The notes under the pieces are model-generated. The model saw only the letters and a program-made list of their open reading frames with translations, had not been told where the DNA came from and ran no database searches. A stretch of DNA of 25,994 nt from TWA4 sp051879215 (lineage in GTDB: Bacteria; Bacillota; Clostridia; Lachnospirales; Lachnospiraceae), in NCBI GenBank assembly GCA_051879215.1, contig JBJELP010000286.1, positions 1 through 25,994 of the forward strand. The letters are read 5' to 3'. Shown here piece after piece: positions 15,834-23,465 of the stretch. Numbering within the stretch: the first letter of the stretch is position 1; each line of letters begins with the position of its first letter. Made by a program: the position numbers and the translations under genes.

Positions 15834-18395
15834 TTATCTGGGTACTTCTACCATCTGATATGCTTCCAGTGTATCCTCTTCACGAATATCACTGAAACCT
15901 TCCAGTACAACACCACATTCATATCCTGCAGCAACTTCCTTTACATCATCTTTGAAACGCTTCAGTGATGCCATGGGGCCATCGAAGAGCTGTTCTGTTC
16001 CTCTGGTCAGACGGCACTTGCATCCACGGATAAATTTACCGTCGGTAATATAAGAGCCGGCAATCATGCCAACGCCTGATGCCTTGAATGTCTGACGTAC
16101 AACCGCATGACCGATCACCTGTTCTTCGAAGATCGGGTCAAGCATACCCTTCATGGCAGCTTCCACATCAGCGATTGCCTGATAAATTACACGATACAGA
16201 CGTACATCTACTTTTTCACGTTCTGCAATTGCTCTTGCAGTGGCATCGGGACGTACATTGAAACCGATGATAATCGCATTGGATGCAGATGCCAGATTGA
16301 CATCCGATTCATTAATGGCACCTACACCGCCGTGAATTACTTTTACAATGACTTCATCATTGGACAGTTTCAGCAGACTCTGCTTTACGGCTTCAACAGA
16401 ACCCTGAACATCTGCTTTGATGATCAGTTCCAGTTCTTTCAGCTTACCGGCCTGAATCTGTGAGAACAGATCATCCAGTGACATCTTGCCTCTTGTTTCA
16501 TCGATCAGTTTTTCCTTATTGGCAGCAATAAAGGTTTCCGCAAAGCTTCTTGCTTCTTTTTCACTGTCAGGAACGATGAAGATTTCACCGGCACCGGGTA
16601 CATCATTCAGACCCAGTACAGATACCGGTTTGGAGGGACCTGCTTCTTTCACACGGCGGTCATTTTCATCCATCATGGCTCTTACCTTACCATAGCAGGA
16701 ACCGACTGCAATGACATCACCCACATGCAGCGTACCCTTCTGTACCAGAATGTTGGCAACGGGACCGCGTCCTTTATCCAGCAGAGCTTCAATGACAATA
16801 CCTCTTGCCTTACGGTTGGGATTTGCCTTTAATTCCTTTACTTCAGATGCCAGAAGGATCATTTCAAGCAGTTCATCAATACCTTCTCCCGTATGAGCAG
16901 AAACCGGTACAAAAATGGTGGAACCGCCCCAATCTTCTGCGATCAGACCATGTTCTGTCAGTTCCTGTTTTACACGTTCGATGTTGGCACTGGGTTTGTC
17001 GATCTTGTTAACTGCAACGATAATTTCAACACCTGCTGCCTTGGCATGGCTGATTGCTTCAATTGTCTGGGGCATAACACCATCATCTGCAGCAACAACC
17101 AGTACGGCAATATCCGTGGACTTGGCACCGCGAAGACGCATGGCTGTAAATGCTTCATGACCGGGTGTATCCAGGAATGTAATCGGATGACCGTTGCATT
17201 CTACCATATATGCACCAATATGCTGTGTGATACCGCCGGCTTCTTTGGCAATGACATTGGTCTTTCTGATTGCATCCAGCAGAGAAGTTTTACCATGGTC
17301 AACATGACCCATTACACATACAACCGGCGCTCTTTCAACCAATGTATCTTCCGGATCTTCCACATCTTTCAGAAGCTCTTCGATCACATCAACCTTTACT
17401 TCTCTTTCACACAGATAATCGAAGTCAAGGGCAATACTTTCTGCTGTATCGTAATCCACTTCCTGATTGATGGTAACCATCTGGCCTGCCATAAACAGTT
17501 TCTTTACAATAGCAGAAGGCTGCATTTTCATCATTTCTGCCAGTTCTTTAATGGTAATCTTTTCCGGAAGAGTCAATGTCTTGATTTCTTCTTCCTGTTT
17601 TGCAGCCTGCTTGGAAAGCTTCTTCAGATTGGATTTCTCCATTTTCTTCAGATTTTCTTCGCGATCTTTCTTATTGTATTTATCTTTGGAACGATTATCC
17701 TGCTGTTTTTTATTCTGTTTGTTATTTGCCTGTGAAGGCTTCATGTATGAATCCTGATGAATCATACCGCTGCCCTGGCCTCTTCCGCCGGCACCTCTGC
17801 CATCCTGACGACCGCCCTGGCCTCTTCTGTCACCATCCTGACGTCTTTCGCCATTGCCGCCAAAGGAACGTCTTTCGCCGTTGTTGGAACGGTTTCCATC
17901 CTGGCGTCTTTCACCGTTATTGGAACGATTTCCGTCCTGACGTCTTTCGCCATTGTTCGGGCGGTTTCCATCCTGACGTCTTTCGCCATTGCCGCCAAAG
18001 GAACGTCTTTCACCATTATTGGAACGGTTTCCATCCTGGCGTCTTTCGCCATTGCCGCCAAAGGAACGTCTTTCACCGTTGTTCGGGCGGTTTCCATCCT
18101 GACGTCTTTCACCGTTGTTGGAACGATTTCCATCCTGACGTCTTTCGCCATTGTTCGGGCGGTTTCCGTCCTGGCGTCTTTCGCCGCTGCCGGAACGATT
18201 TCCATCCTGACGTCTTTCACCGTTAAAAGGCTTCTTTTCGACGCCTGCACGTGTACCTTCCTGCGACCGTTCAGAAGCCGGACGACCGCTTTTTGCCTTA
18301 CTGCTGTTCTGAGGCCGAATCACTACTGCACGTTTCTTGGGTGCTGCACCTTCGCCTGCTGTTTTCTTTCCTGTTTCTTCTATATTATTACCCAA
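15834..18395 (-). CDS. infB: Translation initiation factor IF-2 with repetitive N-terminal linker
   Basis: IF2 is the GTPase that brings fMet-tRNA to the 30S subunit and promotes subunit joining. The 853-residue protein has an IF2_N domain (about residues 275-325, KITIKELAEMMKMQPSAIVKKLF), GTPase motifs GHVDHGKT (363-370), DTPGHE (409-414) and NKID (463-466), then domains II-IV. The start is TTG at 18395, served by GGAG in the end of ylxQ; no in-frame ATG precedes the repeats. Residues 59-190 are a tandem array of GERRQDGNR(S/P)NN and GERRSFGGN units, an Arg/Gly/Asn-rich, probably disordered linker. N-terminal linkers of IF2 vary widely, but one this regular is unusual. The gene follows ylxQ by 7 bases. 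Confidence 0.96.
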   Translation of the reverse strand: MGNNIEETGKKTAGEGAAPKKRAVVIRPQNSSKAKSGRPASERSQEGTRAGVEKKPFNGERRQDGNRSGSGERRQDGNRPNNGERRQDGNRSNNGERRQDGNRPNNGERRSFGGNGERRQDGNRSNNGERRSFGGNGERRQDGNRPNNGERRQDGNRSNNGERRQDGNRSNNGERRSFGGNGERRQDGDRRGQGGRQDGRGAGGRGQGSGMIHQDSYMKPSQANNKQNKKQQDNRSKDKYNKKDREENLKKMEKSNLKKLSKQAAKQEEEIKTLTLPEKITIKELAEMMKMQPSAIVKKLFMAGQMVTINQEVDYDTAESIALDFDYLCEREVKVDVIEELLKDVEDPEDTLVERAPVVCVMGHVDHGKTSLLDAIRKTNVIAKEAGGITQHIGAYMVECNGHPITFLDTPGHEAFTAMRLRGAKSTDIAVLVVAADDGVMPQTIEAISHAKAAGVEIIVAVNKIDKPSANIERVKQELTEHGLIAEDWGGSTIFVPVSAHTGEGIDELLEMILLASEVKELKANPNRKARGIVIEALLDKGRGPVANILVQKGTLHVGDVIAVGSCYGKVRAMMDENDRRVKEAGPSKPVSVLGLNDVPGAGEIFIVPDSEKEARSFAETFIAANKEKLIDETRGKMSLDDLFSQIQAGKLKELELIIKADVQGSVEAVKQSLLKLSNDEVIVKVIHGGVGAINESDVNLASASNAIIIGFNVRPDATARAIAEREKVDVRLYRVIYQAIADVEAAMKGMLDPIFEEQVIGHAVVRQTFKASGVGMIAGSYITDGKFIRGCKCRLTRGTEQLFDGPMASLKRFKDDVKEVAAGYECGVVLEGFSDIREEDTLEAYQMVEVPR
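17826..18221 (-). repeat. In-frame tandem repeats in infB (36-base and 27-base units)
   Basis: Twelve units begin with GERR: nine of the GERRQDG type, mostly 12 residues (36 bases), and three GERRSFGGN units (9 residues, 27 bases) interspersed. Codons vary among copies, so the array is not a very recent expansion, but the regularity suggests slippage or unequal exchange, and the array is a likely site of length variation. Confidence 0.9.
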
Positions 18396-18402
18396 TTAGA
18401 GC

Positions 18403-18702
18403 TCACTCCATTTCTAATAATCTTTTCGCAAATCCGTTGTCAAGTACAGCTGCAGATGCTCTGGTTTCACAACCAATCGCATGACCAAGGGTCTCTTTTG
18501 TACCTGTAAAGCAAATCGGAACCTTATAATACGTACACATATCTGTAAAATTCTTTTTGGTATTGGCGGATGCATCTTCTGCCACCAGTACCAGAAACGC
18601 TTTTCCGGATTTTACTGCTTTTTCAACACTGAATTCTCCGCTGACCACTTTTCCGGCCCGACGGGCCAGCCCCAGCATGGAGAGTTTTTTACTCTGTTTC
18701 AA
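18403..18702 (-). CDS. ylxQ: L7Ae-family ribosomal/RNA-binding protein YlxQ
   Basis: YlxQ is a small L7Ae/L30e/S12e/Gadd45-fold protein thought to bind kink-turn RNA or the ribosome. The 99-residue protein begins with the family pattern LSMLGLARRAGKVVSGEF, then AFLVLVAEDASANTKK and VPICFTGTKETLGHAIG. The start is TTG at 18702; GAGGAG lies 10 bases upstream within ylxR, whose end the gene overlaps by 14 bases. An internal ATG (residue 9) would remove part of the conserved start. It sits between rnpM and infB, its standard position. Its precise RNA target is not known from sequence. Confidence 0.92.
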   Translation of the reverse strand: MKQSKKLSMLGLARRAGKVVSGEFSVEKAVKSGKAFLVLVAEDASANTKKNFTDMCTYYKVPICFTGTKETLGHAIGCETRASAAVLDNGFAKRLLEME

Positions 18703-18967
18703 TTGTTTTCATCTCCTCTTTCAGCTGTTCATAGACCTCAGCAGGAATGGCACAGGAAAAGGAACGTTCCAGTCCCCTGCTCTTAATCGCTTTTTCCAGA
18801 CATGAACCGCTGGCGCAGATATAGGCACCGCGCCCGTTTTTCCTGCCGGTGGCATCAATCATAAACTGCTGTTCGGGGGTTCTGATCACACGGATCATTT
18901 CTTTTTTGTTTTTCATCTCCCTGCATCCGACACATTGGCGCATGGGAATCTTCTTTTTAACGGTCAT
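18689..18967 (-). CDS. rnpM: YlxR-family RNase P modulator
   Basis: The family (DUF448, formerly YlxR) is an RNA-binding protein reported to modulate RNase P activity. The 92-residue protein has the hallmark MRQCVGCREMKNKKEMIRV near its start and GRKNGRGAYIC in the middle. The ATG at 18967 follows GGAGG at 5 bases; a longer in-frame version starting at 19033 would overlap nusA and lacks family similarity. It lies 37 bases downstream of nusA and overlaps ylxQ by 14 bases. Family identity is firm; the RNase P role is from work on relatives. Confidence 0.92.
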   Translation of the reverse strand: MTVKKKIPMRQCVGCREMKNKKEMIRVIRTPEQQFMIDATGRKNGRGAYICASGSCLEKAIKSRGLERSFSCAIPAEVYEQLKEEMKTIETE

Positions 18968-19004
18968 CCATACCTCCGTCTGCAAGGTGTTCAGAGAAAC
19001 GGAA

Positions 19005-20171
19005 TCAGTCTTCCGTGATTTGAATGTCAGCAAATGTTAATTCTTCGCCGTCGTCCTCTGATTCCTCTTCCTCAAATTCTCTGTATCCGATGTATTCATC
19101 ATCATTGTCCAGTCCTTCGATTTCATCAAAAAGACCATTTTCTCTTGCTTTTGTTTCATTCATGATATCGATCTTATATCCTGTCAGTCTGGCAGCAAGA
19201 CGGGCATTCTGACCCACTTTGCCGATTGCCAGTGACAGCTGATTATCAGGAACAATAACCTGTGCCGTCTTTTCGTCTTCATCTGCAATTACACAGATAA
19301 CCTGTGCCGGATTCAGAGCATTTTCAATCAGAATGGCCGGATTTTCATTCCAGTTGATGATATCAATCTTTTCGCCGCAGAGTTCTTTTACAACTGCATT
19401 GACACGTTCACCGTTTACACCGACACAGGCACCGACTGCATCAACATTGGGGTCATTGGACCAGACTGCCATCTTGGTTCTGGAACCGGCCTCTCTGGCA
19501 ATCCCCTTGATTTCAACGGTACCATCCTTTACTTCTGCCACCTGCATCTCAAAAAGGCGCTTAACCAGTTCCGGATGTGTACGGGAAACCTGAATTCTGG
19601 GTCCCTTGCTGGTGGATTTTACTTCAAGAATGTATACCTTGATTCTCTGGGTGGGTTCAAAGTGTTCTCTGGCAACCTGCTCATTCAGAGGGAGAATGGC
19701 ATCGCATTTACCGATATTGACACTGATATTGTCTCCAACTGTACGCTGGATAATACCGGTTACCACTTCCTTTTCCATCTTTGCATACTGGTCAAACAGT
19801 ACCTTACGCTCTTCTTCACGGATTTTCTGAAGAATCGTATTCTTGGCAATCTGTGTGGAGATACGTCCGAATCCTTTGGATTCAATGGGAACATAAACAA
19901 GTCCGCCGATTTCAGCCTGAGGATTAAAACGTTTCGCTTCTTCAAGCGTAATCTGCATAAGGGGATCTTCTACGGTCTCTGCAACTTCTTTTTCTGCATA
20001 TAAATTGTATTCACAGGTGTCTCTGTTCATAAATACTTTTACATTATCAGCTCTTCCAAAATGGCTTTTACATGCCTGAATCAAAGAACTTTCAATTGCA
20101 TCAAGCAGAACATCTTTACTTATATCTTTTTCTTTTTCAAGAAGCGTTAAAGCCTCTAATAATTCATTCAT
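19005..20171 (-). CDS. nusA: Transcription termination/antitermination factor NusA
   Basis: NusA binds RNA polymerase and modulates pausing, termination and antitermination. The 388-residue protein has the N-terminal polymerase-binding domain (about 1-130), an S1 domain (starting near TGIIQRTVGDNISVNIGKCDAILP), KH1 (around SNDPNVDAVGACVGVNGERVNAVV) and KH2 (QLSLAIGKVGQNARLAARLTGYKIDI, with the GxxG loop GKVG). It lacks the C-terminal acidic repeats of the E. coli protein, as usual in Firmicutes, but ends in an acidic tail. The ATG at 20171 follows a strong GGAGG (about 20181-20186). It is 74 bases after rimP in the same operon. Confidence 0.96.
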   Translation of the reverse strand: MNELLEALTLLEKEKDISKDVLLDAIESSLIQACKSHFGRADNVKVFMNRDTCEYNLYAEKEVAETVEDPLMQITLEEAKRFNPQAEIGGLVYVPIESKGFGRISTQIAKNTILQKIREEERKVLFDQYAKMEKEVVTGIIQRTVGDNISVNIGKCDAILPLNEQVAREHFEPTQRIKVYILEVKSTSKGPRIQVSRTHPELVKRLFEMQVAEVKDGTVEIKGIAREAGSRTKMAVWSNDPNVDAVGACVGVNGERVNAVVKELCGEKIDIINWNENPAILIENALNPAQVICVIADEDEKTAQVIVPDNQLSLAIGKVGQNARLAARLTGYKIDIMNETKARENGLFDEIEGLDNDDEYIGYREFEEEESEDDGEELTFADIQITED

Positions 20172-20245
20172 TTTCCTTTATCCTCCTATATCGGTTCCGC
20201 AGCGAATTCACATTGTATGAAACCGGAACCGAATTCTGTTCCGTA

Positions 20246-20713
20246 TTAAAAGTCAAAGGCCAGACGAATCAGTGCGATCGAAGCACGTTCAAAAACAACA
20301 TCTTCTTCATCTTCTGTTGTAATTGTAACAGTCTGCTCATCATAGCTCTTTAAAATACCTGTGTATTCTTTCTTTTTGTTCAGCGCTTTGAAAAGTCTGA
20401 CTTCCACCTCATCGCCAAGACTTCTGGCAAAATCCTTGTCTTTTTTTAACGGACGACCCAGTCCCGGAGAACTTACTTCAAATACATATGCTTCATCGAC
20501 ATAATCCTCACGATCCAGTATATCATTGAATTCCCGGCTGATCACTTCACAGTCGTCCACTGTGATTCCGCCTTCTTTGTCTATGTAGACTCTGAGGTAT
20601 TTCATACTTCCTTCTTTTACATACTCTACATCTACCAATTCAAAATGATGTGCCTCGATTATCGGAGCGATCAGTTCTTCTGTTTTCTGTTCTACAAATT
20701 CATGTTTTGCCAA
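20246..20713 (-). CDS. rimP: Ribosome maturation factor RimP
   Basis: RimP is needed for 30S subunit assembly. The start is TTG at 20713, placed by AAAGGAAG about 8 bases upstream and by protein length (155 residues, standard for the family); the longer open frame to 20884 would add 57 residues with no family similarity. The conserved middle DVEYVKEGSMKYLRVYIDKEGGITVDDCEVISR and the signature EVSSPGLGRPLKKDKDF (about 79-95) are clear. It heads the nusA-infB operon, its usual position. Confidence 0.94.
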   Translation of the reverse strand: MAKHEFVEQKTEELIAPIIEAHHFELVDVEYVKEGSMKYLRVYIDKEGGITVDDCEVISREFNDILDREDYVDEAYVFEVSSPGLGRPLKKDKDFARSLGDEVEVRLFKALNKKKEYTGILKSYDEQTVTITTEDEEDVVFERASIALIRLAFDF

Positions 20714-20823
20714 TCCAGCGCTTCCTTTCCAAACTGTTTCGAATCGAACACACGCAGAACCTGTTCCGGATCCTGTCCAGACAGCAGCCATTTTGTGAAT
20801 CCACGGACAGTCTGCGCAAACGA

Positions 20824-20849
20824 AAAGAGTGAACTTACGTCCACTCTTT
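20824..20849 (-). promoter_or_regulatory. Leader hairpin upstream of rimP
   Basis: In minus-strand RNA an 11-pair stem (20839-20849 with 20824-20834, one G-U pair) is capped by a GUAA tetraloop and followed by UUUU at 20820s. It lies about 110 bases before the rimP start and could be a weak terminator/attenuator or NusA-responsive pause site at the head of the operon. The structure is visible; the function is inferred. Confidence 0.45.
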
Positions 20850-20874
20850 CCCGAAATCAATATGCTACGCTGAT

Positions 20875-20903
20875 AGAGTAGCACAATTATCCATAAATTG
20901 CAA
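20875..20903 (-). promoter_or_regulatory. Candidate promoter of the rimP-nusA-infB operon
   Basis: On the minus strand TTGCAA (20898-20903) and a weak TACTCT (20875-20880) are 17 bases apart. No convincing terminator lies between the exonuclease stop at 20908 and this site, so the operon may also receive read-through from upstream. Confidence 0.35.
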
Positions 20904-20907
20904 GGGT

Positions 20908-21567
20908 TTAAGGGAATAAATTTAAAAACTCACTGCCAAAAAGCTCTCCCAGCGACGTTCCCAGCTCTTTTTGCGGACGAAATAAATCCGCAATCGGCTT
21001 CATAACCTGATCAAACTGTTTGCGATCCAGAGACAGTCGGTAAATATACGCTGTATTTCTGGCATCCCATAAAGCATCATGCTGTCTGCCTTCAAAATCA
21101 ATACCGATTGCATGAACAGCATCCTTTAATCCAATCCGCTTTTCAACACCAAGCAGTTTGCCGAATTCTTCCTGATAATCCACCCATCTGCCAATCATCA
21201 GCTCCAGCCTGGGATCATTCTCCCCCTTCAGTTCCGCCTCCCGGGACATCTGTATCACATCGGAATTACTCCATGAATAAATTCGATATGCCTCATTTCC
21301 TGCCCAGTCCAGAAAATTTCCCATGGCATCATGAAAATGAGGCTGATCTGCCACCTGTTCATTGGTAATACCGGTCAGATTTGCATAATACTCTGTAATC
21401 TGACCATACTCAGGTTTCACATACTGTGTGAAAGAACTGATTTCATTTCCCTCATCATCCAGTTTTACAGCTCCGATTTCAATGATCTCTCTTTTACAGA
21501 TCATACGCTGTTCCCGATATACCTTGTCGATTACATTCATTTCAAAATCTACAAAAATATGAAACAT
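20908..21567 (-). CDS. DEDDh-type 3'-5' exonuclease (RNase T / KapD / ERI-1-like)
   Basis: A single-domain exonuclease of the DnaQ superfamily, 219 residues. All five catalytic residues are visible: Asp7 and Glu9 in VDFEMN, Asp103 in SNSDVIQMS, His163 and Asp168 in GRQHDALWDARNTAYIY, the last marking it as DEDDh. IIEIGAVKLDDEGNEISSF and LTGITNEQV are typical of the ERI-1/KapD-like group, which suggests RNA rather than proofreading DNA as substrate, but this is inference. The ATG at 21567 has a poor Shine-Dalgarno (GGACGG). It lies 17 bases downstream of the DUF4261-type gene and is probably co-transcribed with it. Confidence 0.88.
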   Translation of the reverse strand: MFHIFVDFEMNVIDKVYREQRMICKREIIEIGAVKLDDEGNEISSFTQYVKPEYGQITEYYANLTGITNEQVADQPHFHDAMGNFLDWAGNEAYRIYSWSNSDVIQMSREAELKGENDPRLELMIGRWVDYQEEFGKLLGVEKRIGLKDAVHAIGIDFEGRQHDALWDARNTAYIYRLSLDRKQFDQVMKPIADLFRPQKELGTSLGELFGSEFLNLFP

Positions 21568-21584
21568 GAATATCCGTCCAGTCT

Positions 21585-22319
21585 TTAAAATGCAATTTTA
21601 AGTGTTTCCCCGTCAAATGCAACAGCTTCTGAACGGGTCACTTCATAAGAATGTTCTTCATCCGATCCGATTCGCTGACCGGGTTCCAGTGTATCATTCT
21701 GTGTAATCAGATAGGTAACAATCTGAACCATAAACTGGTAGAGTTCGATCAGCCCGGCCTGTGTATGAATAATTTCCATTTCTTCCTTATTAAATGATTC
21801 CATACCGTAAGTATAACTGTTCCACAGACCATCCTGATCCTGATGCAGACCAATGTATACCCAGTTGGTAACAGGGAATTCATCTTTCTTCATAACCTCG
21901 GCACCTTCAATATAGTCCACTGCCTTGTGTACAGTAGGATACTGATACAGACCAATAACATGATCCTGTTTCATCATACTGGATACCACCATGGTAAATA
22001 ACACATGACGCTGAATCGGATTTTCACAGTCCATGATCCCCACTTCCACGTGTGCCACATGTTCAGCAGTTGCCGCTGCTGCTTCCGGCCAGCTGTAGTT
22101 ATTGGCTGCCGCGGAAACTGCCTCGGGTTTCGGAGCCGGAACCAGCATACATGCACAATTCACTTCCCCGATCTTGAATTCAAATGCAAATTCAGCTGCC
22201 TCTTCTGTCAGCTCCACTTTCCAGTCATCAAATAACTGCATACGGAAGGTATCCCAGTCGTATGTATAATCTTTCAGCAGAACACAGCCTGCAAGAATTT
22301 CATCTTTTTTATATGCCAT
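21585..22319 (-). CDS. DUF4261-like protein of unknown function
   Basis: I recognise the overall pattern of the DUF4261 family (VLLKDYTYDWDTFRMQLFDDW near the start, AHVEVGIMDCENPIQRHVLFTMVVSSMMKQ in the middle, WVYIGLHQDQDGLWNSYTYGMESF and FMVQIVTYLITQNDTLEPGQRIG towards the end) but no catalytic motif, membrane segment or signal peptide. The 244-residue reading uses the ATG at 22319 because AAGGAG lies 6-7 bases upstream; a longer frame from 22346 has no site. It is likely cytoplasmic. Transcription starts from a promoter at 22395-22423 and probably includes the exonuclease gene. The family assignment is from memory of its patterns and should be treated as moderate. Confidence 0.65.
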   Translation of the reverse strand: MAYKKDEILAGCVLLKDYTYDWDTFRMQLFDDWKVELTEEAAEFAFEFKIGEVNCACMLVPAPKPEAVSAAANNYSWPEAAAATAEHVAHVEVGIMDCENPIQRHVLFTMVVSSMMKQDHVIGLYQYPTVHKAVDYIEGAEVMKKDEFPVTNWVYIGLHQDQDGLWNSYTYGMESFNKEEMEIIHTQAGLIELYQFMVQIVTYLITQNDTLEPGQRIGSDEEHSYEVTRSEAVAFDGETLKIAF

Positions 22320-22394
22320 ACCATTCTCCTTACTTTCTTTTATCAAATTAAAGCAGTCTTACAGTGTCAGACGGCTTCCCATTCACCGAATATA

Positions 22395-22423
22395 ATACTA
22401 CCGTAAATCTGCCATTTAATCAA
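22395..22423 (-). promoter_or_regulatory. Candidate promoter of the DUF4261-like and exonuclease genes
   Basis: On the minus strand TTGATT (22418-22423) and TAGTAT (22395-22400) are 17 bases apart, about 75 bases upstream of the start at 22319. In the 337-base gap between this gene and gntR I see only the two divergent promoters, the gntR operators and a pyrimidine-rich stretch (about 22470-22510) with no evident structure. Confidence 0.45.
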
Positions 22424-22517
22424 TATCTATTTCCGGGGAAGGTTCAGAAGAGTATCCGTTTCCTGAAAAACACTTACTTCCTCCCCTGCTCTTCCCTATG
22501 TTTCCCCCAGAATAATC

Positions 22518-22576
22518 TTGTCAATTATGTAAAAACATAATATAATCTACTTATAAGTAGATGCAGATACTTATAA
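22518..22576 (+). promoter_or_regulatory. Promoter and palindromic operators of the GntR-family gene
   Basis: TTGTCA (22518-22523) and TATAAT (22541-22546) are 17 bases apart. An inverted repeat with 7-base arms, ATTATGT and ACATAAT around AAAA, fills the spacer (22524-22541). A perfect 14-base palindrome CTACTTATAAGTAG (22547-22560) follows the -10 directly, and TACTTATAA occurs again 20 bases further on (22568-22576). This density suggests autoregulation by the downstream regulator. Confidence 0.65.
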
Positions 22577-22656
22577 AACTGACTGGTGTTCATCGGCAGC
22601 GTAATTGTCAGCATGTTTCACACACCAGATGCAGACCGATTCAAAAGGAGGATTCT

Positions 22657-23340
22657 ATGAGCGATAATTCCAGACAGACTTTACCGCAAAAGGCTGCAGA
22701 CTCTATTATACGTCTTATCAGAACCGGAAACTACAATACAGAGGATAAACTTCCCAACGAATATGATCTTTCAAATATGCTTGGGGTCAGCCGCAACACT
22801 GTTCGCGAAGCCATCAAACTGCTTGTTTCACGCAATATTCTTGAAGTTCGTCGCGGTGCAGGTACATATGTCTCCCCCAAAATGGGCCTGAGCGAGGACC
22901 CTCTCGGACTATCCATGATTTCAAATCACAGCGCACGTTTTCTTGATATTCTCGAATTAAGAATACTGGTGGAACCCAGATGTGCTGCTCTTGCTGCACA
23001 GTACATATCAGATGAGAATATGAAATTGCTGGAAGAAATCTACATACAGCTTCAGGAGGCTTCTGAATCAGAAAATGATTACATTCTTCATTCTGCTGAT
23101 TTCCATATTCAGATTGCCTTATCAAGCACCAATACCATTATGTATAACCTGATCAAGGCACTTCTCCCCCTGGATGACGATTATATTCAGTTTTATGAAT
23201 CTCTGATTCCGTCCAACCGGAATGATCATCAGCTGATCTTGGAAGCCATCCGGAATCACGACTCCTGCAAAGCTCATGACATGATGCAGGCACATCTGAT
23301 CTACATGAAAGATGCATTCCTTCAGGCGGATGATTGCTGA
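22657..23340 (+). CDS. GntR-family transcriptional regulator, FCD (FadR) subfamily
   Basis: A 227-residue repressor-type regulator. Residues 8-75 form the winged helix (QKAADSIIRLI, LPNEYDLSNMLGVSRNTVREAIKLL, RRGAGTYVSP). Residues about 95-220 form the all-helical FCD effector domain (LDILELRILVEPRCAALAA). Metal-ligand histidines His150, His191 and His213 are present, but the usual Asp four residues before the first His appears to be Ser146, so metal binding may be altered. The ATG at 22657 follows AAGGAGG at ideal spacing. It stands alone on the plus strand, divergent from the DUF4261-like gene, with no metabolic neighbour to indicate its effector. Palindromes at its own promoter imply autoregulation. 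Confidence 0.9.
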   Translation: MSDNSRQTLPQKAADSIIRLIRTGNYNTEDKLPNEYDLSNMLGVSRNTVREAIKLLVSRNILEVRRGAGTYVSPKMGLSEDPLGLSMISNHSARFLDILELRILVEPRCAALAAQYISDENMKLLEEIYIQLQEASESENDYILHSADFHIQIALSSTNTIMYNLIKALLPLDDDYIQFYESLIPSNRNDHQLILEAIRNHDSCKAHDMMQAHLIYMKDAFLQADDC

Positions 23341-23353
23341 ATTCAACACCGAT

Positions 23354-23400
23354 AACAGAACCCCCGGCATACGATCAACATTTGCCGGGGGTTTTCTGTT
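23354..23400 (+). terminator. Intrinsic terminator of the GntR-family gene
   Basis: A GC-rich stem CCCCCGGCA / TGCCGGGGG (23361-23391) is extended by AACAGAA / TTCTGTT with a two-T bulge, and followed by TTTT within the 3' arm. It starts 14 bases after the stop codon and may also stop minus-strand transcripts from the tRNA side. Confidence 0.85.
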
Positions 23401-23460
23401 AATTCAGATCGACGCTTGCGGAGATTTGGCGCCGGATTCGGTTTGCGAAACAGACTCTTT
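23396..23460 (-). repeat. Dispersed repeat copy B, downstream of the tRNA terminator
   Basis: The core at 23408-23435 matches copy A (12272-12299) at 24 of 28 bases; flanking CTGT and ACTCTTT (23454-23460) also match. Minus-strand RNA can form a 6-pair stem (23410-23415 with 23429-23434) in which the pair 23414/23430 is G-C where copy A has A-T. This copy has a small extra hairpin (GTTT CGC AAAC on the minus strand) between core and flank. Function is unknown. Confidence 0.6.
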
Positions 23461-23465
23461 CCTAA

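Noticed and set aside
17826..18221. CRISPR-like regular repeat
   Set aside because: Units are in frame with IF2, abut without unique spacers and encode a plausible linker; there are no cas genes nearby.
17757..18509. Repetitive open frames on both strands over the infB repeat (250 aa plus, 162 aa minus, 208 aa plus)
   Set aside because: A tandem repeat whose unit is a multiple of three stays open in several frames. Only the IF2 frame has domains and a start site.
20714..20884. N-terminal extension of RimP starting at 20884
   Set aside because: The extra 57 residues have no RimP similarity, cover the leader hairpin, and the TTG at 20713 has a good ribosome binding site and gives the normal protein length.
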